DNA from: Lota lota
Taxonomy: Eukaryota; Chordata; Actinopteri; Gadiformes; Lotidae
Length of the DNA: 64,000 nt
Assembly (NCBI GenBank): GCA_026745465.1
Contig: JACYXH010000812.1
Span: 2,587,954 to 2,651,953, forward strand
Direction of reading: 5' to 3'
Positions 62,585 to 64,000 of the stretch are shown here, in pieces. The position numbers were made by a program, and so were the translations under genes. The notes beneath the pieces were generated by a model. It saw nothing but the letters and a program-made list of their open reading frames with translations. It ran no database searches and was not told the DNA's origin. The first letter of the stretch is position 1; each line of letters opens with the position of its first letter.

Positions 62585-62921
62585 GGCGCTCCATTCTATG
62601 AAACTTCTTTGAATCCCAGAGATCAATGAAAAGGGCTACTTTTTAAGACGATCCATCCATCTTCCATCTTGTGAATCAATTGTTTCCCTCTATGTCCCTT
62701 GTGACCTTGTGTAGGCTATCTACGCACATCTCCACTGGCTTATTTGATTTGAGGGTAGAAGAAAAAAAAGTGTTGATCAAATCACCACCACGTTTCATTG
62801 GCATGCGCATGTCAATCTGACACTGCTGTTGCTAGGGCCTTGTTGCGTAACAGTAGCACAGGGGAAGGTGTTAAATGAAGTGCTATGGAGTAAGTCACAT
62901 GTTCTTTCCCCTGAGGGAACT

Positions 62922-62951
<30 letters not shown>
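62922..62951 (+). repeat. Poly-G run (30 bp)
   Basis: A pure G run followed by GTGCAGGGCAT, which is repeated directly (GTGCAGGGCAT at 62952 and 62970). Confidence 0.97.
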
Positions 62952-62952
<1 letters not shown>

Positions 62953-64000
62953 GCAGGGCATAAGTGACTGTGCAGGGCATGCCCCAGTTAAGAGGTCACT
63001 TAGAAATGACGTAATGACCCAAACAAGATGGAAAGAAGTTTGCTTCATAACCTCATCATATTATTTTTGTAGTCGTGAAAATGTTGTTTTCATAAAATTT
63101 TTTATCATTATTCACGTTTCCCTGCCTGTATGAGCGGTAGTGTGACAACACATAGCTCTGGGGCAGTATTGTAGTAAAATATTCCCAAAAATATTTCAGA
63201 TGCTTCTTTCACTGCATTGTTGCATCAAACGTAGTATATACTCTGTTGTACTCTATTGTGTGTATGTTGGTGAAACTGTTGTCAGTGTGTTAGAGTTTAA
63301 CATATCTATGAGTTATATATATTGAGTACAGACTTCCATCTGGTGTCTACATACAGTAGAGTTGACAAATGGACAGATAGGTGGACACACAGATGGAAAG
63401 ACAGACAGCCAGAGAGACATATATATATTCATAATAATTTGGTACATAAAATATGTGTAAACTGATGGCTCAATTTAAATTATGAAACATATTAATTTAA
63501 CAACGTGACAACATTTTTATTGTCTTATTGTTTTATTATTTTAAATTATTATAGAGCAATGACCTTCGATAATCCTGCTTCATTTCCTTTTTTCATTATT
63601 TTTGTCATTTTTCTTATTTTCTTCTTTAGGTCTACCCAATTTTAGGATTTTGGGAGAAAGCTGAAGCTGATAAAATAAATCAAATAATTGTATATTTGTT
63701 TATGTCAATGTAAATCATACAGAGAACTGTATCTTCATAAGTGCAGAATAACCTTTCTTAACCCATGCAACCAGTAAACTATACGAAATCAGGGTTTATG
63801 GGTCTTGTTGGCTTACAATGTAGCAATAATATACAGCTATATTTTCGTTACTGTCGGTATTATGTAGGCCCTACATATAGCTGTATGGCGCGTTTACTGT
63901 TACAGGCCCAGGGACAGCGCATATCAGCTCTGCGCACATCTGACAGGTGGGATTTTAATTTAAAGAAGCTTGGATGAACCATTGAATTTCATAAATTGAT

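Larger units (their letters stand above)
60406..64000. other. Right-hand stretch without recognised exons
   Basis: AT-rich sequence with (CA)n at 62546-62581 and a 30-bp poly-G at 62922-62951. It may be an intron of the gene starting at 60205. I found no ORF with recognisable similarity. Confidence 0.4.

Overview
This is a piece of a vertebrate nuclear genome, almost certainly from a ray-finned fish. Genes are split into short exons with GT-AG introns, introns are small, microsatellites are long and dense, and the proteins are recognisable vertebrate orthologues. Five protein genes can be read, four of them complete from start to stop codon. I could join exons by hand with consistent splice phases. 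The species cannot be named from sequence alone.

Layout. (1) 388-19188, plus strand: the 3' part of a very large MAM/LDLa ectodomain gene, like apical endosomal glycoprotein (MAMDC4). It has 33 exons here, 1,498 residues, eight complete MAM domains plus the end of a ninth, two LDLa modules, one membrane segment and a short tail. Its start lies left of the window. (2) 20880-23200, plus strand: a myosin regulatory light chain (myl9-like), tail-to-tail with (3) bag1, 24336-28612, minus strand. The last intron of bag1 carries an intact pogo-type DNA transposon with a 439-residue transposase ORF, abutting a diverged copy of bag1 exon 1 and intron 1. (4) 29815-33034, minus strand: chmp5, an ESCRT-III subunit. 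(5) 35554-38496, minus strand: a kappa-type opioid receptor (oprk1) whose C-terminal tail looks frameshifted. (6) 42218-58416, minus strand: atp6v1h, the V-ATPase H subunit, including the cassette exon. A divergent candidate first exon at 60205-60405 (plus strand) may belong to rgs20, the neighbour expected from mammalian gene order.

The genes do not form one pathway. Several share a theme of membrane and endosome biology: an apical endosomal receptor-like protein, ESCRT-III and the V-ATPase. This is probably coincidental. The gene order oprk1-atp6v1h matches human 8q11, while bag1-chmp5 matches human 9p13, so a rearrangement breakpoint relative to human lies between chmp5 and oprk1. In addition, bag1 and chmp5 are head-to-tail here, whereas they are head-to-head in human.

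The rest is introns, UTRs and repeats: (CA/TG)n up to 120 bp, eight pure poly-C/poly-G runs of 21-36 bp, two degenerate tRNA sequences, a MITE-like element, a large imperfect inverted repeat and several dispersed repeats. I found no CRISPR, bacterial or viral system. The most interesting items are the opioid receptor changes, the intact transposon next to a duplicated bag1 exon, and the UG-repeat tracts placed against splice sites of the MAM gene.
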